A stretch of DNA of 64,000 bases from Deltaproteobacteria bacterium (GTDB taxonomy: Bacteria; Desulfobacterota; Deferrimicrobia; Deferrimicrobiales; Deferrimicrobiaceae): positions 1 to 64,000 of the forward strand of contig JACRCO010000029.1 in assembly GCA_016218975.1 (NCBI GenBank). Direction: 5' to 3'. Position 1 is the first letter of the stretch; every line of letters begins with the position of its first letter. The notes beneath the pieces were generated by a model. It saw nothing but the letters and a program-made list of their open reading frames with translations. It was not told the DNA's origin and made no database searches. Below are positions 26,430-37,400 of this stretch, one piece after another. A program made the translations under genes and the position numbers.

Positions 26430-27557
26430 ATGAAGATCGACGGCGTCGCGCAAATCCAAAACACGCTCACGTTCCTTTCGCGTTCCGGCGAGGGGTTCCG
26501 CCTCAAGATCGGTGACGTGGTCCGGGCGGAGGTCCTTTCCCTTCAGGACGACGGCAACGTATCGATCCGCATAACCATGGAATCGGGAAAGACAGGGGTC
26601 GTCACTGCCCGTTCGGAAGTGCCGCTCGACCCGGGAGAGAACATTCTCCTGAAAGTTGTCGGAGGAGAGCGTGAGATCGCCCTCCGGTTCCTTGGAGTGT
26701 TGGGAGAGGAGGCATCCGGGACGGGGAGCCCCGCCGGTCTTGCCGAAGAATACCGCGGGCTTGCATCGGAGCTTGCGGCGTCGCGGCTTACGTCGGCCGG
26801 AATCCGCGATGCGCGGGAGACGCTCCGCCTCCTTCCGCCCGATGTGAAGGATGCGGTCCGGGGGTTCGGCGTAATAGAGGAGTCGGCGCCGGAGATCGCG
26901 GGCCTCGACGGGCCTGTTCTCAAGGATGCGGTGGAAGGATCCGGCATCCTCCTCGAAACGAAGCTTAAAATTTCCGCCGGCGAGGAATCCATAGGAACCG
27001 GAACAGGTCTTGCCGCGGCGATGGAAGAGGGGGGACCTGCGGCCGGACCCGATTTGAAGGAGGCGCTTCTCCGGCTGCGGGAAGCGCTTCGGGAGCACGG
27101 CGCAGCCGATGCCGCGAAGGCGCCCGGCGGCGGTCCCGGACGCGCGCACGTGGAGGCCGACCGGCTTCTTGCCACCATCGAATCGTTCCAGCTTGCCTCG
27201 GCCGCCCACGGGGTTCTCTGCGCGCCGCTTCACCTCGCATGGAACGGGCTTGTCGACGGGGAAATGCTGTTCCGGAAAGGTTCCCGGGGCAAGGGGGAAT
27301 CCTACACCTGCGAGCTGAACCTCGACCTGCGCCCGCTCGGAAGGATGTCGGTTTCCGTTACGATGTACGACCGCGCCTTCTTCGTTTCGTTCGCCCCGGA
27401 GAGCGAGGAGACGCGCTCGCTGCTTGCTTCTCTCGCGGAAGAAGTCGGCAAGAGGTTCCGGGAAGCCGACCTCGATCTGAAGGCCGTAAGCGTACATCGG
27501 AAGAAGAGCGTTACCTTCGGCGTCCCGGCGCGCGACGGCGTCGACCTGGAGGTGTAG
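26430..27557 (+). CDS. Probable FliK-like hook-length control protein
   Basis: 375 aa, without signal peptide or membrane segments. The middle is Ala/Gly/Glu-rich and of low complexity, and the last about 110 residues (LNLDLRPLGRMSVSVTMYDRAFFVSFAPESEETRSLLASLAEEVGKRF..DLDLKAVSV) have the pattern of the FliK C-terminal domain (beta strands around LGRMSV then a helix). FlhB-like and flagellar neighbours fit. No ribosome binding site is visible before the ATG, so the start is uncertain; a small GCGCCG/CGGCGC hairpin lies at 26404-26418. Confidence 0.6.
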   Translation: MKIDGVAQIQNTLTFLSRSGEGFRLKIGDVVRAEVLSLQDDGNVSIRITMESGKTGVVTARSEVPLDPGENILLKVVGGEREIALRFLGVLGEEASGTGSPAGLAEEYRGLASELAASRLTSAGIRDARETLRLLPPDVKDAVRGFGVIEESAPEIAGLDGPVLKDAVEGSGILLETKLKISAGEESIGTGTGLAAAMEEGGPAAGPDLKEALLRLREALREHGAADAAKAPGGGPGRAHVEADRLLATIESFQLASAAHGVLCAPLHLAWNGLVDGEMLFRKGSRGKGESYTCELNLDLRPLGRMSVSVTMYDRAFFVSFAPESEETRSLLASLAEEVGKRFREADLDLKAVSVHRKKSVTFGVPARDGVDLEV

Positions 27558-27558
27558 G

Positions 27559-27858
27559 GTGGCGAAGAGAAACCGCCAGGCCGCCGCGCTCCGGTATCTG
27601 CAAGGCAAGGACGCCGCCCCGCGGCTGGTCGCGAAGGGCAGCGGCGCCGTCGCCGAAAGGATCCTCGAGATCGCCCGTCATCACGGCATCCCGATCCGCG
27701 AAGACAGGGAACTTGTCCAGGTGCTCGCTTCGCTCGACCTTTACCGGGAGATCCCGCCGGAGCTGTACAAGGCGGTCGCCGAGATCCTGGCGTTCCTTTA
27801 CCTGCTTAACCGGGGAGAGGCGCCGGGACATTCGGCGGTCCCGCGCGCGGGCGGCTGA
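27559..27858 (+). CDS. FlhB C-terminal-domain-like protein (FlhX/YlqH type)
   Basis: 99 aa protein corresponding to the cytoplasmic substrate-switch domain of FlhB without its membrane part: AALRYLQGKDAAPRLVAKGSGAVAERILEIARHHGIPIREDRELVQVLASLDLYREIPPELYKAVAEILAFLYLL. The NPTH autocleavage motif is absent. It starts at GTG two bases after the FliK-like gene; pairing of FliK with an FlhB-C homologue is common. Its role in export is not established. Confidence 0.88.
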   Translation: MAKRNRQAAALRYLQGKDAAPRLVAKGSGAVAERILEIARHHGIPIREDRELVQVLASLDLYREIPPELYKAVAEILAFLYLLNRGEAPGHSAVPRAGG

Positions 27859-27867
27859 GGAGAAGCG

Positions 27868-29157
27868 ATGGCCAGGTACAAGGTATACGATTACGGGTCC
27901 CGGAAAGCCTTTCCGGCCGACAAGCTCTCCGAAGGGACCTACCTGCCGTTCGACGTCTTCGTGTGCGAAGAGGATATCTTTTCCCGTCTCTTCAAGGAGG
28001 GGGACAGGTTCGGCCCGGAGGAAAAGGCCGAGCTCTGGCGGCGGGGCGCAACAGAGGTTTACGTAGACCTGAAGGACGCGCGGGCGCTGGAATTATACCT
28101 CCAGCGGACGGCCGAGATCGTAATACCGGACAGGGACAACGCCGAGGTCGTCCGGGAGTACGTCGAACACAAGCAGCAGTACTACCAGGTCGACCGGTCG
28201 TTCCTTAAACCCGGCGTGCGCGTCGGTTTCGGCGTCTACCTGCTCCACAACCTTCACATGGTTCCGCTCGTGGAAGCGACCGAAAGCGCTCCAGGTGTCG
28301 TTCCGGAAGGGATCTCGGCCTCTCCGGGAGAGGTCGTCATACGGAATTCCGACATCCCGCTGTACCAGAAGTTCCTGGACAGCCTGATCGAGGCGCCGCC
28401 CGGCGCCGCGGCCCCGTCGGAAGACTTGAGCAAGGTGCGCGCCGTCGTTATCAAAGAGAAATCGAAGACGATAATCAAGGGGCTGCTGGAGGACCCGCGG
28501 AGCGGGGAAAACATAAAGGATGCGGTGGACGTCGTCACCCGGATGACCGACTGCATCGTGTCCAACAGGGACGTGATCTACGACCTGGTCTCCTTGAGCA
28601 GCTACGACCATTACACCTACACGCACTCGGTCAACGTCACCGTCATTTCCGTAGGGATCGGTATCGCCTACGGCATCGGGCGGGCCGCCGCCGAAATCCT
28701 CGGGCTCGGCGCCCTTCTCCACGATGTCGGCAAGAGCAGGATCTCGCCCGCGATCCTGAACAAGCCGGGGAAGTTCACTCCGGAGGAGTACAACATCATC
28801 AAGGGACATGTCATTGAAGGGGAGAAGATCCTGCGGGAGCACAAGGCGATCCACCCCGACGCTTACTACGCCGTCCTCCAGCACCACGAGCGGCTCGGGG
28901 GAACGGGATACCCTTACGGCGTCTCGGAAGAATCCATCCGCCTGTTCGGCCGGATATGCGCGATAGCCGACTGCTACGACGCGATGACGACCCACCGCCC
29001 GTACCAGCGCGCCGCATCGCCCTACCAGGCCTTGCTCCAGATCACGAAGGAGACCCGGAACTACGACCGCGATCTCCTTAAGGCGTTCATCCGCATGCTC
29101 GGGAAGATCAAGGGGCCGGAAGTTCTCCGCGCGGAAGGGGCGGCCGCCCCCGTTTAG
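27868..29157 (+). CDS. HD-GYP domain phosphodiesterase-type protein
   Basis: 429 aa. A variable N-terminal region of the DUF3391 type (about residues 1-160) is followed by an HD-GYP domain with LLHDVGKSRISPAILNKPGKFT..E..IIKGHV..G..IL and LQHHERLGGTGYPYG, so both the HD and GYP motifs are intact. Such enzymes hydrolyse cyclic di-GMP and so favour motility. It follows the FlhB-like gene by 9 bases, and its last 4 bases overlap the convergent methyltransferase gene. Confidence 0.93.
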   Translation: MARYKVYDYGSRKAFPADKLSEGTYLPFDVFVCEEDIFSRLFKEGDRFGPEEKAELWRRGATEVYVDLKDARALELYLQRTAEIVIPDRDNAEVVREYVEHKQQYYQVDRSFLKPGVRVGFGVYLLHNLHMVPLVEATESAPGVVPEGISASPGEVVIRNSDIPLYQKFLDSLIEAPPGAAAPSEDLSKVRAVVIKEKSKTIIKGLLEDPRSGENIKDAVDVVTRMTDCIVSNRDVIYDLVSLSSYDHYTYTHSVNVTVISVGIGIAYGIGRAAAEILGLGALLHDVGKSRISPAILNKPGKFTPEEYNIIKGHVIEGEKILREHKAIHPDAYYAVLQHHERLGGTGYPYGVSEESIRLFGRICAIADCYDAMTTHRPYQRAASPYQALLQITKETRNYDRDLLKAFIRMLGKIKGPEVLRAEGAAAPV

Positions 29158-29957
29158 CCCATCATTTTCAGGTATTGCCTTGCCGATGCGTCGTCGGGAA
29201 ACTCTTCCGCGATACGTTTCAGCCTCAGTATGGCGTCTTCCGTGCGGCCGCCTTTCAGCAGCAGGTCTACCAGGAGAAACGCGACCGCCTTGTCCTTCGG
29301 CACCAGCGGCAACGAGGCTTCCAGGAAAATCAACGCCTCGTGCGTTCCCTTTTCCGATGCAAGCGTATCCGCTTGTTCGATTATCCGATGGCGCAGGTAA
29401 TCGTCCTTGTCGACAAGGAGGCAACCATACTCTCCGGGTCCGGGAAACCCGAAGATTTCCCGTTGGGGCGTGAAAAGTTCGAACTCGCCGATATTCCAGA
29501 ACGACCGGTGTTCTTCATGCGGGTTGCCGTGGACGGTCCCCTGGGTCCATCGATCGCCCAACGGAATGTTGATCATTATCGTCCGGTTCGAGTGGGCGGC
29601 ACACTTGTCGAGGAACCGCCACGCTTTCCGCTTCTCGAAATGTTCGAGGACGTCGCCGAGGATCAATAGATCGTACTTGCCTGCCCCGTCGATCGTTTCA
29701 TAGGCATCTCCGATCAGGATGTCGTCATAAAGCGCTCTTTGATGATCCTGGATGTAGCCGGGGAATACTTCTATCCCGTCCAGCCTGATTTTCCAGTCTT
29801 TTCTCATGCACCTTTCACCCATCATGACGTCGAGGATGTCACGGACGATAAAACCCATCTTGCCGTTGCCGACCCCGATGTCGAGAACGGAATCGGGCAT
29901 CGTCGCCTGCAGGTACCGCGCAACCGTCGGGATATGGCAGTAAGTGCTCGTGGGCAT
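29154..29957 (-). CDS. SAM-dependent methyltransferase with C-terminal TPR-like tail
   Basis: 267 aa. Motif I is VLDIGVGNGKMGF (about residues 24-36), followed by an acidic IRLDGIEVF and YDLLILGDVLEHF, giving a class I methyltransferase. The last 65 residues (ALIFLEASLPLVPKDKAVAFLLVDLLLKGGRTEDAILRLKRIAEEFPDD) look like a TPR-type helical repeat. It is the last gene of the minus-strand modification operon, 2 bases after the radical SAM gene, with RBS CGAGGT. Its acceptor is probably a sugar or protein of the flagellar coat; this is inferred from position. Confidence 0.85.
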   Translation of the reverse strand: MPTSTYCHIPTVARYLQATMPDSVLDIGVGNGKMGFIVRDILDVMMGERCMRKDWKIRLDGIEVFPGYIQDHQRALYDDILIGDAYETIDGAGKYDLLILGDVLEHFEKRKAWRFLDKCAAHSNRTIMINIPLGDRWTQGTVHGNPHEEHRSFWNIGEFELFTPQREIFGFPGPGEYGCLLVDKDDYLRHRIIEQADTLASEKGTHEALIFLEASLPLVPKDKAVAFLLVDLLLKGGRTEDAILRLKRIAEEFPDDASARQYLKMMG

Positions 29958-29959
29958 TG

Positions 29960-32900
29960 TTATACCTCGTGCCGCGAAAGCCGTACGAAAGCCTCACGCA
30001 TGGTATTTCGGAATTCCCTTTCGAATTCCGTCATGCATTCCGACCATTGGGGGTATACGCTGCGGGCTGCTCCCCACGCACCGGAAAGATTTCCTTTCGA
30101 TGCCAGTTCCGCGGTTTCGCGGGAAATCGAGACCAGCGAATCCTGCAGCCGGCCGATCGCCCGGGGAATGCCGTTTTCTTCGGCGAGAAGTTCCGTGAAG
30201 TTCCGAAGCCGGGGAGTAAGTTCCTTGAATGCCCTTATGGCATTTACCGATTTGCGGAGCAGATCGGGAAGTGCCTTCCGAAGATCAGGTCCCGGGACGG
30301 CACCGTTTCCTCCCAGACCTGAAATGATTCCGTCCATGTGGCGATGCAACTCCTCGATTTGCGATACGGTCAGGTCGTAGTTCGGCACGTCGAATCCTCT
30401 TTCGCAAAGCCAATTCCCTGAGGCGTCTACAGGCGGAGCCAGACCGAACTTGACGCAATGCGAGCATGTCGGGGGTACTTGTCCGGCGATATGGGCTCGG
30501 CGGATACGTCGATACTCCGGTCCGTTCCAGATGTCCTCGATCGGACGGTTTTGCACATTCCCCAGGGTTAACGCCGGATCGTCGGATGCGAAGCAGCACG
30601 GCTTGCATTCCCCGTCGACGCGCACGTACAACGTCCGGAATACCAGGGGACAAGGCTTTGCCAGTTTCAGGCCCGTCTCGGTCCAGTCATGCCCTGTCGC
30701 AGGCGTTGGAGCGGCCACGTTGTTGCCGGTCCTTAAGTACGCGTCCAGGTTGATACGGACTCCGAGCCGCTCGCCGAGGGACCGTACCTCGCCGAGGATC
30801 GGCTCGTCGCGGTCCGGATCGTAATCGATCCGTTCCTGTTGAAATTCCGGCAAGGCGTCGTAGGTCACCAGTGGTTTGAAATCGATCGCTTCCACTCCGC
30901 TCTCGAATGCGAATTCGACCAGTTGCGGTAGTCCGTGCAGCGTTGATCGGGTAATGATCGTGTTGAACGACACACTGGGGTTGCCGTTTCCGGATCGCAG
31001 TTTTTCCTCGCGAAGGCATATGAGATTCTTTCGGAGTTTATCGAAATTCGCTCTTTCGTACAGGTGCTCGTACAATGCCGGATCCGCGGTGCTGACCGAT
31101 ACCGTCATGCGGGGCGCGCCGGAACGGACAAGGCGGGGAATACGCTCTTCGTCGAGCAACTGCCCGTTCGTGAAAAAATCCACGTCCGCTCCATGGGCCG
31201 CGGCGGCTTCGGCCATGTCCAGCAGGTGCCTGTTGAGAAGCGGCTCCCCGAAACCGTGAAGCGATATGGATGCGATGCCGGGAAGCCACGGAAGGACCGA
31301 ACGCATGATTTCGGCCGGCATGATGGCCGATTTTCCCCTTGGGCGAGGGGTTTTCGTGCGGATCGCGCAGAACTTGCAGTTGAGATTGCATGCATTGGCG
31401 CTTTCCAGGAAGATCTCTATAGGGCTGTTCAGTACGATTTCTCTTTTTTCGATCCGTGAGAGGACGTATCGGGCATAGTTTGCGCGTTTAGACCTGCGAA
31501 GGAGGCCGTTGGCAGGAACAGCGGAAAGCCGGAACGGCTCCTGATCGGACGGAGGCCCCGGAATGACGTGCTCATGGGACCGGATCGGCCGTTCATCTCC
31601 GACGTCAAGCGCCGCGAGATTTCCGCACCCGGTCTTTGCGGCGGCGATGAATCCTTCGAGCCCGTCGTTGACGTCGTTGTGGAGGCGGCAGAGTTTTTTC
31701 GAAATGCACTCCCTGCAACCGGGCAGGTAATCACGGGCCTGAACGCGATCACGGAGTTTTCGGAGCGCGGGGCTTTGCCACATCTCCGTCAACGTTGAAT
31801 CCCGCAGATTTCCGATTTTCAGGTCATCTCCGCACAGGGCTTCCCCCGGCCCACATGGATAAACATCGCCGATCGGAGATACGAACAGGGTCGAGAACGG
31901 GTGAAGACAGATGCCGTCATGCGGATCCTGCGAACGATGGCTTCCCAGGAAAGAATGATCCTCCCATTCCATCGGCAGGCTCCGGATGCTTTCCCGCAGG
32001 TTCTTCAGGATATTTCGGTGCTCCTCCGTGCATTCCGTCGGTCGCGGTGCATCCGGCCGTATATCCAGAATCCCTTTCATGTTGACGGCGGGCTTGACCG
32101 ACACCCCGGCGAACCCGAATGGAGCGATCCGGCCGACCAGTCCGGGCAGGTCGACGATATTGTCATCCATGACCACGAAGTTCAGGAACAACTGCGGCCA
32201 GGACACTCCGTTATCGAACCGTTCCCGGTGAAAGCCTTCGATAGTCCGCCACAGTTTTTCCCACTTAGCCGGCTTGTGGTACTGCTCATACCGATCCCGG
32301 GTCCCGCCGGAAACGCTGAAGACGAATCTTGAAAGGCGAGCCTGGACCAGGTCGTGGATGAGGGAATCCGGCACGTTGGCGGCGTTGGAATTGACCCATG
32401 TGAATACGCCACGGCCGGCGGCTCTCCGCACGATTTCCACGAGACCCGGATGAAGTGTGGGTTCTCCGACGCCGACCGTATACAGCATCGCCGCGGCGGT
32501 AAGGAGTTCGTCGATCGCCGGTATGTGCTCGGCGGGAAGATCGACCTTGTCCCGGCCATGTTTTTCCACATGTTCCGCCAGCTCCAGCTTGTGGGAGCAC
32601 ATGGGGCAGTCGAGGTTGCATCGCTTCGTGAGCTCGACGTAGATTTCGATCGGTTTATTTTCGACTTCTTTTGCCGGATTGCCTTTCTTTAGGTCTCGGA
32701 GCAGGCGTCCGAAAGACGATATATTCGAAAGCTTCTCCTGGAGAAGTGCTTCCGGCGCCCCGGGTGCCGGTTCGGCTTTCGATTTCCCGGCTTCCGTGCA
32801 CGCTTTCTCCGTGGACCATGCCTCGGGCAGGTCGGGAAGTTTGCCTGGTGAAAGAGCCAGGTATTCGTGGGATATTTTGAGATAGTGGTCGAAGATGGAT

Positions 32901-34345
32901 GCATATTCCTTCCGGACTTCCGGATCGGATAGATCGGGAACGTTCCGGGCCGTCTGCGCGGCATGACGTCCCTGGTCGAACAGCTTTGAATCCAGAAGAC
33001 CGGAAAGGATGCTGCGTCGCAGGATTCGGATCCTGGGCGTGTTTTTTCCGTCAGTCGAGACCCAATCCTCGGCTTCCAGCGAGGCAAGCCCCCATCGCCC
33101 CGGCTCCTTGTAGAGCGGCGAGTTGGGGCGGGGAGTGAGGATGGGAAGCCCGAGGTTCGTGAATTTATCGATATTCTTGGACAGGAAAAAGAGGCTTTCC
33201 GCAAATTCCCTCGGTCCTTCGCCGGGGAAGCCGACGATCATATTTCCATACTGGGCGATCCCCGCTTTGTGCGCGTCGCAAATCACCCTGTCGGCCAATG
33301 CCGGGTCATACCGCTTGCGCATGGCCTTTAGCACGGCGGCCGATCCGCTTTCGAGACCCCAGCACAGTTCGACGCATCCCGCACGGCGCATCTTCCGGAG
33401 CAGGTCGATGCTCATTTCCTTCCGGATGTAGGCCATGCCTCCCCAGGTGAACTCGAGTTTCCGCTCGAGGATGATATCGCAAAGACGATCGAGGACATCG
33501 ATCCGGCCGTTGATCAGCGAATCGTTGAAATTGATGTGGGGAGTGGATCCGCAGGCCGCGAGAGCCGGAAGAAGGCTTCCGATCTGATCCGCCATCCAAT
33601 CCGCGGAGTGCGTCCGGAAACGGCCGAAATTGGGACTTTCGTTGCAATATGCGCAGCGGTTGATGCACCCCCGGCTGATCATGAGGATCGCGCGGTTCGG
33701 GAGCGTGTATTTCGAAAGGCAGGAAGGGTCGATCCCGACAGGAGCAAGATCATCCAGCTCCGATGGCACGGGCGGATTTCCGTTATCGCGAATCTTATCG
33801 CCGTCCCACGTGAAGAAACCGGGCATATCCGGCGGCACACGTCCGTGCTCGGAAATCGCCCGGACGATGTGCGGAAGCGCGATTTCTCCTTCTCCAGGGC
33901 ACAAGGCGTCCACAACCCCGGGAATCATATGGCGCGTTCCCCACTCGGAATGGAAGCAATCGGAACCCCCCGCAAGGAATGGAACGGACGGAAGGGCCTT
34001 CCTCAACTGGCGGGCGAACAGGTCCGAGACAAACCTCGCTCCGGAGTTGATGGACAGGGCGACAATCTCGGGCCGCCACGCGGCGATCCGCTCCGCCTGA
34101 TCTTCGAAAAACCGCCGTTGGTCCTTCCAGAACCGGTCGGCTGTTTCCTGCGATTCCCAAAAGACCGAATGCTCGTCTTTCCACCATGCCCTGTATTCCT
34201 CGGAGACGGACCGGTATGCCTCGATATTGAGATCGGATAGTCCGACGGAGTGGCCGGCGCGCAGAAGCTGGGCTTCGAGGGTCAGCAGGGCATAGTTTGG
34301 AGCCCAGTTCGCCCAGGCGGGGCAGGCGATCAGCGCGACTTTCAA
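29960..34345 (-). CDS. Giant three-module radical SAM protein with B12-binding-like N-terminus
   Basis: 1461 aa in one uninterrupted frame with three separate CxxxCxxC [4Fe-4S]-SAM motifs. Module 1 (about 1-500): cobalamin-binding-like Rossmann start (NYALLTLEAQLLRAGHSV, without the DxHxxG ligand) and CINRCAYC at 227-234. Module 2 (about 560-900): CNLDCPMC at 576-583, then SPASM-like cysteines at 813, 831, 877, 880 and 886. Module 3 (about 970-1320): CNLNCKFC at 986-993, then cysteines at 1232, 1247, 1250, 1251, 1294 and 1297. A helical tail of about 140 residues follows. The start is TTG with RBS GAGAGGA. The reaction and substrate are unknown; its operon partners suggest flagellin-glycan modification. 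Confidence 0.9.
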   Translation of the reverse strand: MKVALIACPAWANWAPNYALLTLEAQLLRAGHSVGLSDLNIEAYRSVSEEYRAWWKDEHSVFWESQETADRFWKDQRRFFEDQAERIAAWRPEIVALSINSGARFVSDLFARQLRKALPSVPFLAGGSDCFHSEWGTRHMIPGVVDALCPGEGEIALPHIVRAISEHGRVPPDMPGFFTWDGDKIRDNGNPPVPSELDDLAPVGIDPSCLSKYTLPNRAILMISRGCINRCAYCNESPNFGRFRTHSADWMADQIGSLLPALAACGSTPHINFNDSLINGRIDVLDRLCDIILERKLEFTWGGMAYIRKEMSIDLLRKMRRAGCVELCWGLESGSAAVLKAMRKRYDPALADRVICDAHKAGIAQYGNMIVGFPGEGPREFAESLFFLSKNIDKFTNLGLPILTPRPNSPLYKEPGRWGLASLEAEDWVSTDGKNTPRIRILRRSILSGLLDSKLFDQGRHAAQTARNVPDLSDPEVRKEYASIFDHYLKISHEYLALSPGKLPDLPEAWSTEKACTEAGKSKAEPAPGAPEALLQEKLSNISSFGRLLRDLKKGNPAKEVENKPIEIYVELTKRCNLDCPMCSHKLELAEHVEKHGRDKVDLPAEHIPAIDELLTAAAMLYTVGVGEPTLHPGLVEIVRRAAGRGVFTWVNSNAANVPDSLIHDLVQARLSRFVFSVSGGTRDRYEQYHKPAKWEKLWRTIEGFHRERFDNGVSWPQLFLNFVVMDDNIVDLPGLVGRIAPFGFAGVSVKPAVNMKGILDIRPDAPRPTECTEEHRNILKNLRESIRSLPMEWEDHSFLGSHRSQDPHDGICLHPFSTLFVSPIGDVYPCGPGEALCGDDLKIGNLRDSTLTEMWQSPALRKLRDRVQARDYLPGCRECISKKLCRLHNDVNDGLEGFIAAAKTGCGNLAALDVGDERPIRSHEHVIPGPPSDQEPFRLSAVPANGLLRRSKRANYARYVLSRIEKREIVLNSPIEIFLESANACNLNCKFCAIRTKTPRPRGKSAIMPAEIMRSVLPWLPGIASISLHGFGEPLLNRHLLDMAEAAAAHGADVDFFTNGQLLDEERIPRLVRSGAPRMTVSVSTADPALYEHLYERANFDKLRKNLICLREEKLRSGNGNPSVSFNTIITRSTLHGLPQLVEFAFESGVEAIDFKPLVTYDALPEFQQERIDYDPDRDEPILGEVRSLGERLGVRINLDAYLRTGNNVAAPTPATGHDWTETGLKLAKPCPLVFRTLYVRVDGECKPCCFASDDPALTLGNVQNRPIEDIWNGPEYRRIRRAHIAGQVPPTCSHCVKFGLAPPVDASGNWLCERGFDVPNYDLTVSQIEELHRHMDGIISGLGGNGAVPGPDLRKALPDLLRKSVNAIRAFKELTPRLRNFTELLAEENGIPRAIGRLQDSLVSISRETAELASKGNLSGAWGAARSVYPQWSECMTEFEREFRNTMREAFVRLSRHEV

Positions 34346-34400
34346 GGGTTCCTCTCCCGGATCGGATCGGGAGGAGCCGGCCTGCTATTTCGGAACGTGT

Positions 34401-37400
34401 TCATGGCTCGGCCAGCGGGTTTTTCATTTTGTGGCGCAGGCAGTACTCTTCCATCGTCACCTGCCGCGGCACGCTGTTGGTCCGGTTCGCCTTCATGCGT
34501 TCCGCGATCAGGTCTCCCCTGTAGAGTTTCGCCCCGCGAAGCGATTCATAGAGGGAAGCATATTCAGCCATGTTAGCCCTGTCGGTCTTCAGGCGAAGCT
34601 TTGAGATGTTTTTCCGAAAGGTCGCCAGAATTTCCCGGCGGCTCTCCACCTTGAGAATCGCCGCCTCGAGGCCGTCGGCGTCGTTCATTTCCACCAGGAT
34701 TCCCGTTTCCCCGTCGCGGATCCTCTCCTCGATGGCCCCGGCACGCGAGGCGATAACGGGGACTCCCGCCCGAAAGGCCTCGTCGACCGTGTAACAATAA
34801 GTTTCGTGCCAGACCGGCGGGATGACCACCACGTCCGCCTCCTGGAGAAGCCGGGGAAGATCGGTACGTTCATAGGTTCCCATGAATTCCAGATTCTTCC
34901 TGGATGTTGCATTCGTCCCGGATGGCGTACCTCCGTGAACCCGGAACCGGATGGGACGGTTCCGGAGGCGTCTCGCGACCTCGAAGAACACGTCCCGCCC
35001 CTTGGCTTGGGTCATGTTGCCGACGAATGCGACGCGCAGGCGCTTCCCCGGTTTGTACGTAGCGTCGAAGGGATACGGTTCGGTGCCGTGAGGGATGACC
35101 CGGATCTTGCCCCCGACTTCCTCTCCGTGTGCGCGTACGAACTGCTTCTTGACGAAATCCGACGGCGCGATCAGCACGTCGCACGCTTCCAGCGCTTCGC
35201 GAACCAGATGGTTTCTCTCTTCGATAAATCGGCCGAAATCGAACGGGAGGTCCGGCCGGATTGCCTTGTGCCTGGAGGCCAGGCAGCGGATGCAATCCGG
35301 CTCGTTCTCCGCCCGTGCCTTGCCGCAATACGGGCCGTCCGGCAGCGTCATGTTCCAGTCGGGGCACAGCAGGAAATAATCATGGAGTGTCATGACGACC
35401 TGGCGATGAAGAGCCCTTGCTATCTGCGGCAATTGGAATGAACCGAAGTTCTGGAGGTGCTGGAAGTGGACGATGTCCGCTCGGGAGCCGAGCACCGTCT
35501 CGGAAAAAAATCTCTCCACCATGCGGGAACGCAGGGAGACGGCCGAACCTTTCAGGGTGTTTTCGATAGGAACCATGTTCAGGTTCATCTTGATCTTGAA
35601 GACGCCCCCCTCTTCCTCTTCCGTCAATGCGTCGTACCACGGTTCCATGATGCGAGGGTAGAGAACGGAACATTCGATGCGTCCCGCGTTCTCTTCGATG
35701 ATCCGCCTCGTATGCAATTCCGTCCCCGCTTTCGGTTCGAAACTGTGGACAACATGAAGGACGCGAAGTTTACCCGTTTCACGTCGTTGACGAAGTTGGG
35801 CGGCGAGCCGCTGATGCTGGTAGCGAAGGGGATTCAAAAGGCAGTAGATCTTGACGGATTCGTGGTACCTGGGCCAGCGGCGGCCGACCATCTTCTCGTT
35901 TTCTTCCTGAAGGCGCCGTTTTTCGGGGAATTCGGAATGGCCCACCTCTCCGTGGTGAAATACGAACGCGTCGTCGCAGAGCGCGCTCCGGTACCCCATT
36001 GCCCATGCCCTTTGGCACCAGTCGACTTCCTCGCCGTAACCTCTCCCGAAAGCCATATCGATGACGCCGACGTCGTCGATCACTTCTCGTGTTACCAGCA
36101 TGCAGAAACCGACGGCCGTGGGGACCTTCGGATAGCGGCGCAGCGAAGTCCCGGCCACCAGGCGTGCCATGTCGTCCGCCGTCACTCCGGGTTTCAGGAG
36201 GTTTTTCATGTTCATCTGCGGAACCGAGCAGATCGTCGCATTGTTCGAGAGGGGAGAGACGATGTGGATGCGCGGATCGCTGCGCCTGCAGCGGTCCATA
36301 CGGGCGAGCCAGCCGGGCGTGAATTCCGTATCGGAGTTGACGACCACGATATCGCGGTCGGATGCCGCTATGCCGGTATTGACTGCGCCGGGGAACCCCA
36401 TGTTCACGTTCAGCCGGATGTATCGGATGTGAGACCAACGTTCGGCGTATCCTCGGAGCATCGGCCCGACTTCCGGATCTGTGCTGGCATCGTCGACGAT
36501 GATGATCCGGTGCCGGTGATCCGTGGTGCGGAGCAGGGAGTCGAGGCATTTCTCCACGAACCCCTTCGAATTGAAGTTCGGCATGACCAGGTCGTATTCG
36601 TGCTGTTCGGGCTCCACTCCCGCCTGTTCGATGACGTGTTGTCGTTCGACTTCATGAATCAATTCCCGTGCGAGGTCGTCCGCTTGCTGCCGGGACGACC
36701 AGGAGGTCTTCAACCGTTCTTCAATGTCGTGTTTTTCCTTTGCCGCTTCCAAAAGCCGTCGATGGCCGAATTCGCCGGGTTCCATGGCCATACGCTCGTC
36801 CCGATCGGCGACCAGTTGTCCGGGAAAGGCATCGAAAACGGCCTTGGACCGGCAACCGACGGCGATGAAATACATGCGGTCTGAAGGGTCGGGTTCGACG
36901 GTCTCGAATTCGTTCAGCTCGTTGGCCCGGCGTATCCTGCGGATTACGATCGATTGGGAGCCGGCTTCGTCCAGCCGCGCTATCAGGTTTCCGGTGAGAT
37001 TCTTCTGGCCGAAGAAGGCGACATGCGGAAAATGGCCGCACAGGAGCGTGCGGAACTCCTCCAGGTAAAGTTCCCGCACATGATATTCGTTGGCGTAGCC
37101 GGGGAGATCCGAGTACACCTTCTTGTCGGGGGTCGATACGATCAGGATCCCGTCGTCGCACAAGACCCGCCGGATTTCATTAATCATCGCTTCGTGCTCG
37201 TCGATATGCTCCAGCATCTCGAAGCACACGACGACCTCGAATCGCCCGTCTTCGAAGGGAATCCGGGTGGCGGATCCGGGCGCATAGGAAAGGTTGCCGG
37301 ACTTGTTCGCATACTTGTCCCGGGCGTGCCGCACGGCTTCCACTTCGATATCGATCCCGACGACGGAAGCCGCCGCCTTCGAAAGAATGTGCGCTCCGTA

